Below are positions 11,690 to 24,349 of a DNA stretch of 64,000 nt, one piece after another. The notes beneath the pieces are model-generated. The model searched no databases and had not been told where the DNA came from. It was given only the letters and a program-made list of their open reading frames with translations. The translations under genes were made by a program, and so were the position numbers. Every line of letters begins with the position of its first letter. Positions within the stretch are counted from its first letter, which is position 1. The DNA comes from Tribonema minus. Its lineage: Eukaryota > Sar > Xanthophyceae > Tribonematales > Tribonemataceae. Where the stretch lies: contig JAFCMP010000087.1 in NCBI GenBank assembly GCA_017506865.1, forward strand, positions 124,001 to 188,000. Direction: 5' to 3'.

Positions 11690-14018
11690 TTAATTCTTTG
11701 ATCGTTCGTGTCGCAGTGCCCAGCCAGCCTCCTCTGTCCAGCTGGCACAGGGATTGATGCACTTCTCAGTCATGCTGAATCTGCGGCGCGCCGCCGGTGA
11801 CGACTTCATCCGCGCCACTGCTGACGCCGTACGTCTGCGTACTGCAGCAACAGCAGCCCACGCGCAACAGGTGCTCAGCACAGGGTACACATGAATCGTC
11901 AATTGTGGCAATGTTTTGGGTGAGTCGATGACTCTCTCACTAGGTCATGACACGAGGCTGGCGAGCAACATTGGTGTGACTGCGCAAGCACTTTTCAGAT
12001 CGCAAGCTCAAGTGCACCTGTGCGGATCCTGCGCTGATGCGCAACTGGCCTGCCATCATCCACTTCAAGTTTTGAAGTAGCACAAGGGACTCCAACAGCC
12101 ATGTATCGCTTTCGCATGCATACCAGCTGTATCATCATATACCGCAGGGGCATAGGCGTCACAGTAGACGATTTGTGCATACATCCTAGCCTGTACTTAC
12201 CAGACACGTCCAGCCACTGAAAGAGCGCGGCAAATCAGTGCGCTGCCATCTGAAACCTGCTCTGGCACAGCCGCTCAGGGCCAGCTCCAGCATTCAGGTT
12301 ATACCTCAAAAACGCTGGTCTGTAACTGCCGCGAGCGTGCTTCCAGTAGGTTGTGTCAGGCAGTTTCCACGTGCTGGCGCTTGCATCCTCAGTTCATGTG
12401 TTCTGCTGCCATGATGGACGCCATCATCACGAGATGAGGACGGAAATGACACTTCAATACCTGCTGAAAACTGCAACGCTTGATGGTAACCTCCGAGCAG
12501 CGCTCTTCAGAATGCGTCGCCTTCGCATGTTGTGATTAATGCAATGTCATACTTCTGCGCAACTAGACTGCTCAGCCCCCTGAGCAACTCTGCACATCAG
12601 TCCCATGTGCCCCCGTCCCCGTTGTATACTGTACGGCAGCCACTCACATCACTTGCCGTATACTTGAGTAAATGATACTAGCAACAGCAGAAGTACCATG
12701 TGGTCATTGGCACAGTAACAGAAACCAATAGTTGCACTTGCCTGTACACAAAAGCCGCTGCGCCGACGAGCGCGACAGCTGCCGGAAACACCAGGCCCGC
12801 CACACCGCCACTGCCGCCGCCACTGCTGCCGCCTCCCCCGCCCTCAATTGTGCCATTTGACACGCCTGTCGCCAATCGGTCCCTCGCCACCCCCTTGTAT
12901 GCTGCTGCCGCCGCGGCGTGCGCGGGCGCCGCTGCGGGGGGCGCACCGTCCGCACGCAGCAGTTGCCGTCTGCAGGCGTGCAGGCGAGGCGCGCAGAGCA
13001 GCGGGCCAGCGGGCAATATGAAGTGGTCGTCACAGAGTGTGAGCATCGACGCAGAGATTGCACGTCTTCAGCAGTCAAACCAGCGCTCAGTCACTTGCTA
13101 TGCACAGTCAGTGTCGCCACGCGATCGATGGGACATGTAACTGCTGTTCGAGTGCAAAGCGACACCTCGATACCCTTGCCGCCTGCTGGATTGATGGCTC
13201 GTGGCTGCATCAAGTCCACTAGACCTGGGCACTTGTTGATCCGTAGATCACAGAACATACCTGGCTCGGAACTGTGCTGTGGCGCTGCCGTGTGCTGCGA
13301 CGAATGCCACCTGAGACTGCTGATCCAGGAACACAGGTTGTGGCTGCGCTACGTGTGAGGTGATGGGCTCAGCAGCATCTGCAGGGATGATGGCTCTGCC
13401 TAGCAAAGCTCGCCGCCTGTTCACGACAAAGGAATACAGCGGGGGACACGGACTTCAGGGACGAATGTTGATGACCAGTGGATCAAATGTGCGCAACGCA
13501 TGAGAAAGAGAAAGCTATGTGGCAAAGCTGCGCTGACCAGAAATGTTGTAGCATGGCTGCTGAAGTGGTGCTTTGAGACAGGGTGGCAGTGAACGCAAGG
13601 AATATGGCGATTCAGGAAGCATTGTAGATGCGGTGAGTGTCTGCCAGAGAAGTAAATGTCACAGCACTCAACGTCCATGCAGTGAGTATGTCCCTGGCTG
13701 ACAGATCAACAGGTTGCAATCAACGCATTGCACTTTGATTGGAGGACAGTTACACGTAGAAACAATGTCTGCACGATCTGCAGAGCCGATGCCTTGCCTG
13801 ATGCCGGCAGGTGCGGCAGTTTCCGCTTCCAGTCCGACTTCCAGGCGCTTGGCTGCTCGAGCGCTTACAGTCGCGCTGCTCCGATAGGCATCCGACGGTT
13901 TCCAGTCCACCTTTCGTCGAGATTTGTCCTTGGCAGCAGCGCACAGCCCACGCAACTGTCCCTTTCCGCCAAGGCAAGGCCTGACAGCCAGAAGGGGTGG
14001 CAACGACAGATCACGCAA
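11690..14018 (-). CDS. Candidate novel four-exon protein with one membrane segment
   Basis: Not recognised. A phase-consistent model is 13756-14018, 12738-12969, 12201-12216 (a 16-bp microexon) and 11690-11841, giving 220 aa. The N-terminal exon is basic (KDKSRRKVDWKP) and Ala-rich. Exon 2 has an Ala-rich run, a (GGGGGSSGGGSGG) linker and one clear membrane-spanning segment (GLVFPAAVALVGAAAFVYR). The C-terminal exon is Arg/Ser-rich. Splice sites are GT-AG with CTGCAG acceptors, but the microexon is weak and a GC donor lies close by at the end of exon 2. The plus strand of the last exon is also open (about 11718-11870). The frame agreement may be luck; treat this as a hypothesis. Confidence 0.3.
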
Positions 14019-15248
14019 GGTTTACGAATGCAGACCGATCAGAGTATGCATGCGGCTGGGAGCAACGAAGTATGCCAGCCCTGCGATACAGGAGTGTTGC
14101 ACGCTGCAAATGAGCCAAGGTCAAACTTGGTGCGCGTTCTGATTTGAAATCACCGATGTCGAGGCTTGTCTAATGGTGATCAAAAGGCATCGGCGATATG
14201 AATAACGAAAACGACACGATGTGCTGGTGCACGTTGGCTGCTCACCTTGCAGCACGCAGCATGGTAACGGTACTTTCACTTTCCTTCTCAGTCAAAGTTC
14301 ACGTCTGGAGTTGAACTTTCTGTTGAACTTAGTACTTCGTGTGAGTTGGCACATGTGCCATCTGTGCATGATTTTCCTATCGTGCCTCACCTTTAGGCAT
14401 GCAGCGATGTTTCTTGCTTTTAAGACCATGACAGCGGATCACAGCGCTAGCCACAGCTCCCTCATTCTACAATTACTGTTGAAGTTTTTCCTTGAAGTTA
14501 TCTCTCCTTGCCTGCACGGCCTTCAGGTAGCCACGGAGTATAACATTTTCCTTCCCTGCTCTGCAGATTCATGGTCATCATCGTGCCTAGCCCACATGAC
14601 TCAAGAATGGACCTGTGCACAAGGCTTCAATCCACTGATGCTCAGCACAAATCTGTTGTACGTTGAAGTATGTTGTTCAATTCAATCAACATGTACAGAC
14701 GCTTGCTCCATGTAGCCCGCAGTATGGCACTGCACGTGGCGCTTTCTTGGCGACTTGAGACTCACAAGGCGGGTGCAAGAGCAGAGGAACAGGTGAATGA
14801 GGGTTGACTGCGTCAGCTCGTGACCAGATGCATACACTCTCATTGACATTCATCCCGATGTACGGTTTATAATCTGTGGGCGTATTTGCAACTACGCTGA
14901 ATTATGCAACATTCGGCACAGCAGCACGACTGTATGTGAAGGAAAGTGATTTGGCCAGCCATCAATAGGCAGCACAGCATTGGCATGAAACAGCAGCAGA
15001 ACTTCAAGTTACACATGAACAGAGCCTGGCAGAGTTGAATCACATGCCGCGAGGGGGAATTTGATCTGTTGGATTATGACATAATGTGCACTTTGCTGCA
15101 CCAGCTGATTTGATGCCCCCATAGATGCATTCAAAGTGCGCCAGCATCAGTGCTGCAGCATGGAGACACCCCTAAGTTACAGTCCTTCACCCCCCACCCC
15201 ACCACCACCACCATACCCGCGTCGCACAATTCTCCGTTCACACAAGAG
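14019..15248. other. Intergenic, no gene seen
   Basis: AT-richer sequence with repeated GTTGAACTT/AAGTTCA motifs near 14290-14340. A 164-residue plus-strand frame (14221-14715) has no recognisable domain and looks non-coding. Confidence 0.5.
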
Positions 15249-15649
15249 GTACATGAAGGGTCATTTGGCAGCATCGGGGAGCAGGGGCGGAAGCTGCTGG
15301 AGGCTGTGGCGACGGAGTATGCCAGCAGGATGTCAGTGCCCGGAGGAGCGCGCCCTAAAGCTCTCAAGGGCATCGCCCTGGCGCGCTTACGCTCGGCACC
15401 ATCGGCAGCGCTCCACATGGCGTACCCTGGCCGTGTCATGACACACATGGCAGAATCCAGGGGGGGGGGGCACATGGAGGAGGACGTAGGGGAGGACCCC
15501 GAGATGCCATTTGGCGGCGGCGGCGTTTGAGTGGTTGTCGTTGCGACACTTTCAGACTGTCATACGACATGTAGATTCCTTACAGCTAGATGCCAATCAT
15601 CTGGGCTTTTTCGCGCCCTGACCGAGAATCAATAGAAAGTACATAAAGG
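15249..15649 (+). mobile_element. 5'-truncated retroelement 3' end (copy C) with target duplication
   Basis: The body (about 15260-15638) is nearly identical to copy A from GSFGSIGEQGRK to the stop and through the 3' UTR. It is flanked by GTACATGAAGG (15249-15259) and GTACATAAAGG (15639-15649), an 11-bp target-site duplication with one mismatch. The frame starts mid-protein, so it cannot be functional alone. Confidence 0.8.
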
Positions 15650-15839
15650 CAACATTCATATTTCAAGAGGTGATGGCAACTTGTTATCCGCTGCTGCACC
15701 AATCACGAGAAGGAGTGGCAGGCTGAGCAGTAGTTGCAGCAGTACCAGTGGCGCCATAATTGGACTGGCATTGTATTCCACTTGCAGTGCAGTCCAACGC
15801 TTTATGAGCAGTGCTGGCAGCCTTCAATGTGCCGTGGCA

Positions 15840-16140
15840 GTATCAAATTCCCCCGCCCCCTCGAAAATAGCAGCCGCGCAGCAACTGCGCTGCATACTGG
15901 AGCGTCACCAGCAGCGCCTGCTGCCGTGGCTTGTCCGATGTGTTTCCTAGGGTTCACATCCTGTGCAGTAACCTAGGTGAGGCGCTGGCTTTGGCGGCAA
16001 GCTTGCAGTCCCTATGACTGAGGGCAGTGCGGGGGGCGTATACACTATAAATACTGTAGTACCTACAGGCTTCTGCCAATGCGCCGCTTGTCGTGTGCAG
16101 CGACGCGGAGCCTGGCGCCACCGACCAGCGGACAGAGCTG
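15840..16140 (+). repeat. Diverged duplicate of 20.31-20.53 kb
   Basis: Collinear blocks are shared with 20310-20535: GGAGCGTCACCAGCAGCGCC, GCTTGCAG...ATGACTGAGGGCAGTG and GGAGCCTGGCGCCACCGACCAGC. Frames here are broken by stops, so this is a decayed duplicate or repeat copy. Confidence 0.55.
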
Positions 16141-16794
16141 AAATCACCATTGCTCAGCACTTGCCATGCAGCTGATCAGCAGCGCGAAGCCTTGGCGGTT
16201 GGTGATCCGACAGACTCCATCTCGCAAGTGCGCAGACGAAAGGAGAGTCACTCCAACACTGCCCTCTCTCATAAAGGCTTCAGGTGAGCACGCAAGAACA
16301 TGCCGTCAACAGCAGCTGCTCGGTTGCAGTGACAGGGCAGCAGGAGCCGCGCCAGCTCTGGGCACGGTCGCACACGGCTGGATGTCGTACGCACGAAGGA
16401 GGCTGTTATAGTGGTCTCAGTTGCAGTGTCAGTGGCGGGACGCTGCTGCTGCACCTGCTGTTCATTCTGCCGCTCCAAGTCATCACCCGTGCTGCTGCAG
16501 AGGAGCGCGAGCATGTCCTTCATAACATTCAACAATAGGCCCTGGGCACTCAGAGGCTCCGCGGTGAACTGCAGTGTGTAGAGCTGAGGTACTGCCCGCT
16601 TGAGCTGTGTCACTTCTGACTGCTGGCATTGCCGCTGCTGCAACTGTTGGTGGTTGTGAGCTGGCAGCAGGATGACATGGAGTAGCACGTGGGGGGCTCA
16701 AAAGAGTGCCAACAAAGCTCAAGCGGCGGCTCAGCAGCGAGCGGCTCCACGTGTTGAAGGCCTGCGGAAGCCTTCTGCTCAACGGATCAAGTAC

Positions 16795-17105
16795 AACTTC
16801 AAGCCCTCCCGTCACTGGATCAATCAATCATCCACATGCAGCATGGCACGATCCCCGCATTGCTCAGCGATCATGTATGGAAACTGTGCAATACAGCGCG
16901 CTGAGCAGTTGCATCACCGCTGCACATGTTGTGATTGAACTCGTAATCACCAGCTCCCTCGAAGGCGATTACTGCTGAAGCTGTTGAGAAAGGCTGCTTT
17001 GTGGGCACAGACCCCCTCATCCAAGGCACAGCCTCCACAGTTCCAATCTGGACCCCGTGAACACAATGTAAAGGTGTGTTATGTCAGCAACACTGTGGCT
17101 GCGCC
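16795..17105 (+). repeat. Dispersed repeat family 2, copy 1 (decayed ORF)
   Basis: Homologous to the reverse complement of 41690-41990. Shared blocks include CCCGTCACTGGATCAAT, GCAATACAGCG and GTGTGTTA(T/C)GTCAGCAAC. The translated blocks (QRAEQLHH, VCYVSN) imply an old protein-coding origin, now broken by stops and frame changes. The family is not recognised. Confidence 0.6.
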
Positions 17106-17479
17106 GCACCGGCATCTCATGAATTGGACAGTGTCCAAATTCACTTTTTCTGTGTACAACGGCCATGGAGAAGCTGAATAGCACTTTAAAACGTTGTCCC
17201 TGGTGACTGATAGATGGCCCAAGACTGGAGTGTCAGGGTGAGGAGACATGGACCAACTTCAACACGTCAGCAGGTCAGTTGCCCCGTAGGTGTACAGTGC
17301 GCTGGCTCTCAGGGGTTGTCCTGACCCAGCACCACATTGCGAATGCGCTCCCTCCCACGACAAACAACTCGATAACCTCCTGTAGCTGCCTTAAGGTTTG
17401 TGATACCTCGCACGCCTTGCTATTTCTGCATCGCCGCCTCCTGCACAGCGTCGCCATCAGTCAACATACCCCTTCATAT

Positions 17480-17820
17480 CTCAGCAGCATCTCCATCAAA
17501 CCTCAGCGCCGTCTCATCAGCTGCTCAGCTGTGTATTCATATCATAATCAGCATTGCTCAGCTCAGCAGCATGTTTCATCGTTCATCACCTGCGCAGCAC
17601 CGCTTGGCAGCATCGCCGCAGCATCACCACGCCTGCTTAGCACCAGCGCCTCCAGTAATGCTCCGCAGCATCGCCACGCCTGCTCAGCATCAGCGTCTCC
17701 AGCTCCCAGCATCTCCACCACGCTCAGCAACGTGTTCACCATCGCTCAGCAACGTGTTCATCATTGTTCAGCAGCATCTTCATCAGCGCTCAGCAGCATC
17801 CGCATTATCGCTCAGCAGTA
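17480..17820. repeat. Degenerate CAGCATC-type minisatellite
   Basis: Irregular repetition of CAGCATC, CAGCGTC and GCTCAGCA units. The low-complexity open frames over this stretch are Ser/His/Ala-biased on the plus strand and are not accepted as genes. Confidence 0.6.
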
Positions 17821-19585
17821 GCTCCATGTGATGAGCACTGAGGCCCAAATCGCAGCTCCGTCCCTCCCGCGCGCGCACACTTGTGGGATAACAGCACCGC
17901 TCCCATACATGATTTCGCATCAGAGCCTATTGAAGGGAGTGTGGTGGTACGAGCGGTACAAGGACTCTGGTGAGGTGAAACAAATGGACGAACTGTCTCA
18001 GTGGCGAGAGCGATTTTAAAAGCACCATGAAGTTGTCGCACAGGCTTGCTGCAAGAGATGCAAGGGCAACGTGAGTACGTGCCATTGCACTGAGCACTGC
18101 CCGCTGGCGCATCTGCTTTGAATGGATGTGTAAAGGGGTTGCAGACAGTTGCTTCAAACAAGGTACCTATGCATGTATCGCTGTTTGAAGCGGGTGGCAC
18201 AAGGAAGGCCCACAGGAGATGCAGCGAACACAACCTGCAGCTGTTGCTTTTGTGCAACATCACATGCAGGCATGAAGTCATGGAAGTCGCTCAGTGAGGT
18301 TTCGGAATGCAGGCAGCTCTGTGCATGTTTTGTCTTCAAAGTTGTTGTTAGAATGCCACCACAAAGAGGAATGCGAGCTGCTTTGCTGCCACATGCAGGC
18401 ACATGCAGGCATGTTGCTGTTTCAATTATTAACCAAGCAGCCCCCTGCAGGGCTCATGAGCACATGAGCTTTGAGGCATGGATGAACGCAGCGCGCCGCA
18501 TAGGCTGAAGCGACTATGGGCAGCTAGTCCATGTTGGCTGCAGCTGACGTCCCCTCAGTTATTATTAGAAACCCCTTCAGTCTGCTTGGCTGATCAAGAT
18601 CAACAAGCACACTGTGTGGGGACCAATTGTACATAATCAACTCCAAAGAACCCTACTGTCAACTTTGCCAAGGATGCTGACCAGCAGTTGTTGCAACACC
18701 AAAGCTGCATTACCTTTGAAGCATGCGGTTCATGAGGTTTTCACTCTGGAAGCGGTGCTAGAGATGGCAGCCCGATGATGGGCACTTCACAACGAAAACG
18801 AATATAAATGGGCTTGAAAGTTTGCACTTTCCAACAAGCCAGCGATTGCACGTGACGATGCTATAGAGCGCACCTGTCCGGCAGTACTTCTCCCGGTGCC
18901 ACGCTCCCATGGTGAAGTAGGCGCTTGAACTTGATTCATCGCCCCCCCCCAAAACGCTGAGCCCGATCAATCTGTCGTGTCCATCAACAACATAATCTGC
19001 GAGATGCGGTGCATGAGCAGCGGAGCGTATGGATGTGCATCATGTTGAGGCAATGCTCGCGTCAGAGTAATTTCAGCGCGCCTGTGACTGACCACTATTC
19101 GCTAACCGCCCGCGTGTTCAACGTATCATGGTGCAAAACGCATCCAGTCCCGCTCGTGGCGAGCTGCGACGGTCAAGCTTGCGAATGAACCTAGAAGATC
19201 AAGGCATTGCGTGATGACACCCGCCTCACCTGCGTGCGCCCAGCACTGGCATCCTCCTGTCGATGCGGCAACGCCTCAAACTCGCCAAATGCAGCACCGC
19301 TGGCGCACATCACCTCCTGGAATTCCTCACTGAATTCCTCACTGAGCGCTTTTGAAACATGAAGTTCGTAGTTGCTGTCACGATGACCCGGCTGGTCTCT
19401 CAGGCTCAGTCGCAATCGTGCCCCGAGCAATCATTCCGTTCGGCAATCACTCCGCGCTGGTTGGTTTGGTCGTCGGCAGCGAGGATGTGTATGTGTGTCC
19501 CAACACATGGGAGGATAGAGCATGTCAGTAGCTCAACAGCCAGGGTCACAACTGGTCGTGTAACTGCTTCAGCCAAGGGATTAAA
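17821..19585. other. Intergenic, no gene seen
   Basis: No convincing exon. A (CA)n tract starts just downstream, at about 19641-19660. Confidence 0.5.
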
Positions 19586-21966
19586 ATGGAGGCAAGCAAG
19601 CGTTGGACGGTTTTGCGAAGCAGAGCTTCCCACAAACGTACGCACACACACACACACACGAGCAAGCAACAGCAAGAGCAACAGCAACAAGCGATCAGTG
19701 GTATGTTCGCCATCAGTGAAGCTTGCTCCATCGCAAGCAACGTCTGTAGATCAGCTGTCGGCATGGCAATGAGTGCGGCACACTGTGCTCACTCGTTGCT
19801 GCCCGCTATCGTTCAACAAGCAGTAGCACCAGTGATGCATCACACCGCCAATGGCGTCGTGCAGGGGCTGACCTTCATGCAGCTCATGCCTCGGGAGGAG
19901 CAGAAGGCAACGCATACCCAAGACACTGACTCTCAACACCAGGAGCCTCAAGCGGAGGAGCTGAAGGCCGAGATTCAAGAACTTCTTCCCGAGGCTCCAG
20001 TGCTGCCCCCTGTCCTCCTGCTGCTAGCGAGCGAAGACCAGCACCAGCAGCAGAGTCACGAGCCAGAAGCGGCGCAGCAGGAGCGCCAGGCAGAGCCGCA
20101 ATCACCGCAGTCCACACCTGAGCCTTCACGTCCCCAAGACTCCGAGCCTGCCGTCACTTCTTCACCTCAGAGTCTCACGGACGAGATGCTCGCTTTCCTC
20201 ACCAGCAGCAGCGACGATGAAGCGGCGAAGCAGCATGACGAGGGGCAGCAGCGCCCTGCCTCTGGTTCACCAGTTGAGAACATCCAAGACAGCCTCAGCC
20301 TTCTTCACCTTCGCCACGTCCAGCCCTCCGCCGCGCGCTTCGACTCGACACTAGAGCGTCACCTGCAGCGCCCATGATGATCGATGAACCGCTGACATTG
20401 GCGGCATTCACAGGCCAGCCTGCAGCCCCCATGACGGAGGGCAGTGTGGGGGCTCAGACACCGTCAACCTGTCTGTCGGATATGACAAACTTCAACACCG
20501 AGATGGAGCCTGCCGCCACTGACCAGCACCACGTGGTGAGCCGGCTCTAGACCTGCTAGTATGAGCTCACTTGTGCTGAGCGATCATTGTCATCAGCTGG
20601 TGTTTGCGCCTGAGCTGAGCTACCACCCCTCCTTGGTGTTAGGTTTATCCTGCGTTCACATGCGATTCAGTGCTGCTGGCATCCATTATGTATGATATCA
20701 CTCATATTAAACTCGTCGCATCACGGACTCCATATATCAGATATCTGCCGGTGCCTTCTGGACACGTCTGTGTGCCTCTGTTGACAATTGCAATGCTATG
20801 CGTGCATGGTGTGTGCAAATTCACTCGATAAGCTGACACTTACACGGGTCTATTACAGTGATGCTTTGCCACAAGCCTACAATTTTCTTGCAGCAGTGCG
20901 CACCACACATAACTGCGTACTTGGCCTGCGCTCATGCGATCTTTGTCCGTCTCTTGCCCCTATGACAGCGCATGTACGACATTGCCCTGGATGACGATGA
21001 TGCCGCCGCGCCGTCTGGCTGTGGCATGTGCGGCGACGGTCTTGCCGACTTCCTCAGAGGTACGCTTTGCACTATGACATAACAGATCCATCATGCTTCT
21101 TGGCTGAATGTGCCAGCGGTGGTGATGCAGTTTAGCGATGCAATGCTCGCGAGCTTGGTAATACATGCATGGATGCCGCTCTTGCACTAGTATCATGAGC
21201 TGCTTGAACCTCACCAGAAGCGTTTGCCGCTGTTCAATGGTGATGTTATGACAGCAGTCGCGTCACTTATTTACCCCCCTGCCTACCCCCCGCATCAACC
21301 CGCTGCCCCCCATTGCAACAGGCTTTTTCAAGGGGTGTGGCCAGGTGATCAAGGTCACCGGCGATGTCTGCAATGCTGTTGGTGCTTTCATCGACGCCAA
21401 GCAGAAAGAGCTCAAGGCCCGCAAAGAGTACAAGCAGCGCCATCTTGCTCGGGCTTGTGTTTGCAGCCAAGTCGCGCTGCGTGTGCCGCGTTGCAGGCTC
21501 GATGAGGTGAGGCAGTTGTTGCAGTGTTACAACTTGAGGATGCTTTGAGTTCGAGTAGTGATCATGAGCGTGCACGCATATGACACGATGCAGCCCAAGT
21601 GTTTTTAAAGCATATTACCACCTGCAACTCCAACCTGTCGCCTTACGATACAGGCTCACACTGCACGCATCCGTGTGCATGCCAACTCATCACCATACCA
21701 CTGCCTACGCCCCACCACGCACATGAGCATCGCTTTGCTCTTGAAAATGGCATCGCCATGGTCTGCTACACACAGTTCAATACATACGTCACTCACCCCC
21801 CCTGCCCACCCCCTAATCACTGCAGGACCCGGACATGATTCCCCTGCTGGTCCCCCTGCCCCCATCCCCCGTGGCCCCCGTCCGTCAGTCAAGGGCCCTC
21901 ACCATGACCCCCACCACCGACCTGCACGCGCGCACGCGTTCCCCCCAGTCCACCGTTCGCAACTGA
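19586..21966 (+). CDS. Candidate novel multi-exon protein, Gln/Glu-rich N-terminus
   Basis: Not recognised. An open frame from ATG at 19586 to 20377 (263 aa) is Gln/Glu/Ser-rich after an Ala/Val-rich stretch (about residues 37-85) and contains an acidic TSSSDDEA patch. A second frame opens before its stop and ends at a GT donor after 20535 (...ATDQHHV). It continues in phase through exons 20969-21059, 21322-21506 and 21826-21966, with a CGMCG motif and a lysine-rich helix (DAKQKELKARKEYKQ). How the first frame connects to the second is unclear: an intron within 20.0-20.33 kb, or a frameshift. The three downstream exons agree in phase with good splice sites, so a gene is likely; its start is not secure. 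Part of it is duplicated at 15.84 kb. Confidence 0.45.
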
Positions 21967-23944
21967 GCATCAGCGTGGGCTCCCCCAGTTTCAAGTCGTG
22001 TTGCAGGGCCAGCAGCTGAGCATCCGCACCTCCGTGTGAGTTTGGCCTACCTGCCTGGTAAAGCTGCCTGAGCATCCGCCCCATCCTGAGGTCATACGTA
22101 CCTGCTTGCCCACCGCAGTGGCACCAATTGGGTAGGGAGTGCATTGGTGGCCGTATATGACCAGCCCATTATGTCCTTTCGCTGCCCCCTTTTGCGGTTT
22201 TGTGAGAACCGCTTCAAGGCGTCATCGGGTTTGCTGCGCACCATTTGATATGTGCTCCGCCCAGCCCCTGCCCCCCCCCCCCCCCCCCCCCCCCGTATAC
22301 GCACATGTTGCCGTTGCATGACAGTTGTGTCTGCACTGTCGCAGCTGAAGGCTACCTAACGCAGCTCATCCTTTGGGTGTCGTGAGAAGCTCGTTGCGAT
22401 GGGGTTTGCAGATGGCCTGTGTGTTGCTACCTGAAGAATGTAAAGGTAGTCTTTGTTGGAGTGTGTGCTGAGTGGCCATTCTCTGAAGGCAGCCGTTCCG
22501 ACATGTGATGGATTCCTCAGCAGATTGAGTGTTGACCAGGTTTAGCGAATGGCGAGTCTATGTATGTGCTGAGCTATGTTGCGGTTGCTCATGCTCGCAC
22601 GTGTGCGGGGCAGTTGAAGGTCGCTTAATGTCTAATTGATGCAATTGATCCTTTGCGTGACTGCATTCCGTGACTTGCCTCTGTTGTGACTCAGAATGTG
22701 CTTTGTTTTGCCCTTGGGATTTGCGTAGTGATGCACAACGAAGTGGAGTCTTGTATGTCTTGCATCGCGTACCGCTATTGTGTGGCACGCCACGCCACAT
22801 ATTGTGTTGTTTGCTGTCGGGACCTTGTAACGTGCATGTCTGGGAGTGTGCGCTGACATTGATACTAGTGCTGGAGTCTGAGGGCAGATGCTTTGTGGTT
22901 TTATAAGCAGTGGCACAGTTGCACTCCATTCTCAAATGCAAAGGCTTTGAACTCTATGCAGTTTGACATCCTTGATGCTGCAGTTTAATATGAAGGTGAG
23001 TGATTCCGCCTACAGCTGATGCCTCAACAATTGTTGCAACCGATGCTTGAAGTGTAACATCAGTTACATCACCAGTGCTCACAAAAACGTGCTAATTCTA
23101 CAGGTCATGCATACAGAACGATGCGATGTTGCCCTCTGAAATACATGTGCATTACATCAGGTAGCGTCGTGAATTGTTGACAATGTCATGCTTACAGTAC
23201 CACTGTTGAAAGCGCCGGCAAGTCTTCTTTCCAAATGCTCAGCAAAGTTGCCACAATAGAATAGCTGTCCAACAGATGCATTGACACCCAGCATACATGA
23301 AGATGATGGCAAGTTGAGCAGCATGGCACATTGTAAGGAGTGCATGGCACATGGTAGGGCGCTTCAATGCAAGATCCATTTGCAAAGCAAGCATAACTTG
23401 GAGGATGTGGAGGCTAGGTGTGTCAGCAAGGTCTGCCGTAGCCGCACCGGCTTTGAAGCTGTGTAAAAGGAAGAACATGCACTGCAAAAAAACATGTCTG
23501 TGGCAACCAGATTCAGGCCTGCGCCTGAGCACCAGACACATGTCAGTAAGCTCTGGCGCCCCTTGCTCGTATTTCGTGTAGCGTGGTCAACACCGTCCTT
23601 GTCTGTCACCTCACCCGGGTGTGTAGCTTCGAGAACAAGCACAAAGAAGAATTTTGGGGTGCGCTAGCCGACCACCGCTCTCATTTGTCCCCCCCTTCGC
23701 TGGTCACTGACACTCTTTGTGACCGGTCCTCGTGCAGACCCAGTGTGCAGTCGTGTACACCCCCCCTCCCACCCCCTCCCCCTTCGCCTAGCCCAGAATC
23801 AATGTCTAATCGCTCGCAGCTCTGATGAACCAACAGTGACTGTAGACCTGCGAGCGGCAGCCGCCCCCGCGTGCAGGGGTCTTCCGCCCAATGACTCTGA
23901 CTCTGACTCATGCGCAGGCGTGACTGGGACTCGACTCAGCCCCT
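21967..23944. other. Intergenic, no gene seen
   Basis: Contains a 24-bp C run (22271-22294) and several short open frames without domain features. It ends close to the transketolase stop codon. Confidence 0.55.
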
Positions 23945-24317
23945 CTAGTGGCCGTGCTCGTTGTAGCGCACAAAGTCGAGCTGTGGCCTCTTGACGAGCG
24001 ACGGCGCCTGGCCCTTGGGGTAGAAGGCAATCACTTTCTCCGCCTGCACCTTGAGGTTGTCGGGCGTGATGCCAAACTTCTTGTACACGTCGGGGCCCTT
24101 GCCGCTGCTGCCAAAGCGGATCAGGCCAAAAGGCGCGTGCGCGTACTTGTGCCAGCCCTCAATGCCCAGGGCCTCTACGGACATGACGGGTACGCCCTCT
24201 GGGAAGCACTCGAGCTTGTACGCCTCCGGCTGCTCATCGTAGATCTCCAGGCAGGGCATGCTGACAATGCGGACCTGGCGGTGGCGCGGTCGCGGTAGGG
24301 TTGTGGAAATGAGAATG

Positions 24318-24349
<32 letters not shown>

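Noticed and set aside
14221..14715. 164-residue plus-strand frame
   Set aside because: Cys/Phe/Leu-rich chance translation of AT-richer intergenic DNA, with no splice context or motif.
17279..17831. 180- and 143-residue Ser/His/Ala-rich frames
   Set aside because: Products of CAGCATC-type repetition; both overlapping frames look alike, so neither is credible.
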